In this document: positions 14,173 to 15,989 of the stretch, one piece after another | How the letters are laid out: each line of letters opens with the position of its first letter | Numbering within the stretch: the first letter of the stretch is position 1 | The notes under the pieces: generated by a model | What the model saw: only the letters and a program-made list of their open reading frames with translations | The model's database searches: none | What the model was told of the DNA's origin: nothing | Position numbers and translations under genes: made by a program | DNA from: Gulosibacter massiliensis | GTDB taxonomy: Bacteria; Actinomycetota; Actinomycetes; Actinomycetales; Microbacteriaceae | Assembly: GCA_945901035.1 (NCBI GenBank) | Contig: CAMDKN010000008.1 | Span: 1-15,989, forward strand | DNA length: 15,989 bases | Direction of reading: 5' to 3'

Positions 14173-15615
14173 CTAACTCTGACGGATGATTGCGAGTGCC
14201 TCGTCCCGAACGGCCTCCATCACGCCCCGTGACCCGCCTTCGACGTTCAGTCGGAGCAGCGGTTCGGTGTTGGAGGGGCGCACGTTGAACCACCAAAACT
14301 CTCTGGTCTCGTCGGCGCGCGGTGGGAGGGAATCAACGCCTTCGGCATCCCCGCTCACCGTGAGCCCGTCGAGGGTGTCAAAGTTTCCGCGCCCGGCGAA
14401 TGCCGTGCGCAAACGTTCGATGGCGGCCGGCACATCCGTCACGGTCGAGTTGATCTCTCCGCTCTGGGCATAGGGCGAAAAACGGGCCGAGATCGTGGAT
14501 AACGGGTCGTCGTGAGAACCGAATTCCGCGAGAACGTGCATCGCGGCCAGCATTCCGTTGTCGGCCCCCCAGAATTCGCGGAAGTAATAGTGCGCGGAGT
14601 GTTCGCCACCGAAGACCGCGCCGGTTTCCCGCATCACGTCCTTGATGAGCGAGTGCCCGACGTTCGTTCGAACCGCGTGCGCACCCGCACCACGGATCAC
14701 CTCGGGCACGATGAGCGATGTGATCAGGTTGTGCAAGACCGTCGGGGTCTCTTCGCCGAGTTGTCGAACGCGGGCAATTTCGCGCAATGCCACAATCGCC
14801 GCGACGGCACTCGGAGACACCGGGTCACCGTTTTCATCGACGACGAAACAGCGGTCGGCATCGCCGTCGAACGCGAGCCCGATGTCGGCGCGGTGCTCCA
14901 CCACTGCCCGTTGAAGATCGACGAGGTTGGCGGGTTCAAGCGGATTCGCCTCGTGGTTGGGGAACGTTCCGTCCAACTCGAAATACAGCGGAATGATCTC
15001 GAGTGGGAGTTCGGGAAGTCCCGCGGAGGTGCCGAGGACGGCGGGCACGGTCAACCCGCCCATGCCGTTTCCCGCGTCAACAACGACGCGAAGAGGCCGA
15101 ATCGCGGATAGGTCCACCAACGTCCGCAGATAACTGGCGTAGTCGATGAGCACATCGGTCGTCGTCGCGACACCGGGGTTGTCGACCACGGGGATTCCTG
15201 ATTCCAGGTACTCCGTGGCCCGATCGCGAATGGCCGCCAGCCCCGTATCCAGACTGATGCCTTGGGCGTCCGCCCGAGAAAACTTGATGCCGTTGTAGGA
15301 GGCGGGGTTGTGGGACGCGGTGAACATCGCGGCGGGGGCACTCCACAAGCCCGAGGCAAAGTACGACTCGTCGGTCGAACACAAACCGACGTTGGTCACA
15401 TTGGCGCCGCGATTGGTCGCACCGCGGATGAATGCCGCAACGAAACCGGGCGACGACTCGCGCATGTCGTGACCCACCACCACGGTGTGCCCGGCAACGC
15501 CCAGTTCGTCGACAAAACCCGCCGCGAGCGCTTCGACCACGTCATCGGTCAACTCGGTTCCAACCAGCCCACGGACGTCATACGTCTTCACAAATCGGGT
15601 CAAATCGGTGGCCAT
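14173..15615 (-). CDS. manB: Phosphomannomutase/phosphoglucomutase
   Basis: A 480-residue alpha-D-phosphohexomutase that interconverts mannose-6-phosphate and mannose-1-phosphate (possibly also the glucose phosphates), feeding GDP-mannose and cell-envelope glycans. All four active-site loops are present: catalytic serine loop TASHNP (Ser101), Mg-binding DGDADR (250-255), sugar-specificity loop GGEHS (336-340) and phosphate-binding RPSNTEP (446-452). ATG 15615 is chosen because GGAAGGGTGA lies just upstream and the family begins close to FVKTYDVRG; the frame extends to 15687 without support. Its place upstream of mtrA is the standard actinobacterial order. The promoter should lie in the 103-bp gap to the divergent metallopeptidase gene; only a weak TATCGT is visible there. 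Confidence 0.95.
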   Translation of the reverse strand: MATDLTRFVKTYDVRGLVGTELTDDVVEALAAGFVDELGVAGHTVVVGHDMRESSPGFVAAFIRGATNRGANVTNVGLCSTDESYFASGLWSAPAAMFTASHNPASYNGIKFSRADAQGISLDTGLAAIRDRATEYLESGIPVVDNPGVATTTDVLIDYASYLRTLVDLSAIRPLRVVVDAGNGMGGLTVPAVLGTSAGLPELPLEIIPLYFELDGTFPNHEANPLEPANLVDLQRAVVEHRADIGLAFDGDADRCFVVDENGDPVSPSAVAAIVALREIARVRQLGEETPTVLHNLITSLIVPEVIRGAGAHAVRTNVGHSLIKDVMRETGAVFGGEHSAHYYFREFWGADNGMLAAMHVLAEFGSHDDPLSTISARFSPYAQSGEINSTVTDVPAAIERLRTAFAGRGNFDTLDGLTVSGDAEGVDSLPPRADETREFWWFNVRPSNTEPLLRLNVEGGSRGVMEAVRDEALAIIRQS

Positions 15616-15682
15616 GCTCACCCTTCCATCGGTCTGTTTACGATACCGCACGAGGTTTCGTCCCGACGAGACAGCCTGTAGC

Positions 15683-15712
15683 CTCACCGGTTTGCGTCCG
15701 TCGGTTTAGGCT
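15683..15712 (+). promoter_or_regulatory. Candidate promoter for a leaderless metallopeptidase transcript
   Basis: TAGGCT (15707-15712) lies six bases before the ATG, and no Shine-Dalgarno sequence is present, so the mRNA probably begins at the start codon. CTCACC lies 18 bp upstream of TAGGCT. The in-frame TAG inside this element rules out a longer protein. Confidence 0.45.
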
Positions 15713-15718
15713 GGTGTC

Positions 15719-15989
15719 ATGGACGTAGTTCGCCGAACCAGGAGTCGCCATGGCCGGTCGCCGCGATCCGACGTTCGGGGAATCGCCGCTGTCGGAGCGG
15801 GCGGACGTAACGTCGCCTTCGCGGACATCGCCAAAGACGTGGTCAATTACCTGTGCGACACTCAACCACGCCTCATGCACGACATCCACGTCGAGATGAC
15901 CCTGTTACCCAGCAGCGAGCGTGCGGACGGAATACCCCGTCGCTGGACAGCGTTGCGCTCTGAACGTCGGGTAATCCTGTATCGATTAC
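15719..15989 (+). CDS. Metallopeptidase-family (zincin-1-like) protein, 3' end missing
   Basis: Ninety codons are open to the window edge. The N-terminus has the arginine-rich RRTRSRHGRSPR, and the segment DIAKDVVNYLCDTQPRLMHDIHVEMTLLP followed by RVILYR matches the start of the small actinobacterial metallopeptidase-like family found beside manB (Rv3259-like), where RSRHGRG and IVLYRRP are typical. That comparison is from memory. The segment where the HExxH-like motif would stand is beyond the window, so activity cannot be judged. The ATG is the first possible start after an in-frame TAG twelve bases upstream. It is divergent from manB; no DUF3499 gene lies between them. Confidence 0.75.
   Translation, partial: MDVVRRTRSRHGRSPRSDVRGIAAVGAGGRNVAFADIAKDVVNYLCDTQPRLMHDIHVEMTLLPSSERADGIPRRWTALRSERRVILYRL

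Noticed and set aside
15616..15687. 24-residue N-terminal extension of ManB
   Set aside because: A good ribosome-binding site precedes ATG 15615 and the family starts there.
1..15989. CRISPR arrays, tRNA or rRNA genes, insertion sequences, att sites, toxin-antitoxin or phage-defence genes
   Set aside because: I found no regularly spaced repeats, cloverleaf-type sequence, terminal inverted repeats with transposase, or defence-type domains on either strand.

Overview
This is a conserved core-chromosome segment of a high-GC actinobacterium, most likely a Microbacteriaceae member with a compact genome. The evidence is a SecA of the actinobacterial SecA1 type, a WhiB1-like iron-sulfur regulator next to a PdtaS-type histidine kinase, the manB-mtrA-mtrB-lpqB-comF-secA gene order, and an Rv3235-family protein. 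There are no mobile elements, CRISPR arrays, tRNA or rRNA genes, or prophage genes. Almost every base is coding, and no gene-free stretch exceeds about 180 bp.

Left part (1-2111): the 3' part of a Bcp peroxiredoxin gene (+) runs into a VIT/CCC1-family Fe/Mn transporter gene (-) with overlapping stop codons. A four-helix membrane protein of unknown function (-) follows, and then whiB1 (+). A clear hairpin terminator lies between whiB1 and the converging pdtaS.

Middle part (2113-6753): a minus-strand operon encodes an SAF-domain membrane protein, a CpaE/MinD-like protein with a degenerate P-loop, and the cytosolic sensor kinase PdtaS (GTGA overlap, then a 9-bp gap). Divergent from it is a small MerR/excisionase-like HTH gene. 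Its 3' end overlaps by 45 bp a minus-strand gene for an unrecognised protein made of two similar beta-rich halves. That gene has the best promoter in the window, is probably leaderless, and has a perfect-consensus DnaA box one base upstream of its -35. An Rv3235-family gene (+) follows and ends on the same four bases as secA.

Right part (6750-15989): the minus-strand block manB, mtrA, mtrB, lpqB, comF, secA covers mannose-phosphate interconversion, the MtrAB-LpqB envelope and cell-cycle signalling system, a ComF phosphoribosyltransferase and the Sec motor. Inverted repeats and a -10-like element between comF and secA suggest secA can be transcribed on its own. At the right edge a divergent metallopeptidase-family gene (+) runs out of the window. 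The ribosome-hibernation gene (hpf) usually found between comF and secA, and the DUF3499 gene usually found next to manB, are absent from those positions, which fits genome streamlining.

No large novel system is evident. The least explained parts are the two-repeat protein with its DnaA-box promoter, the CpaE-like protein lacking the P-loop lysine, and the structured comF-secA junction.
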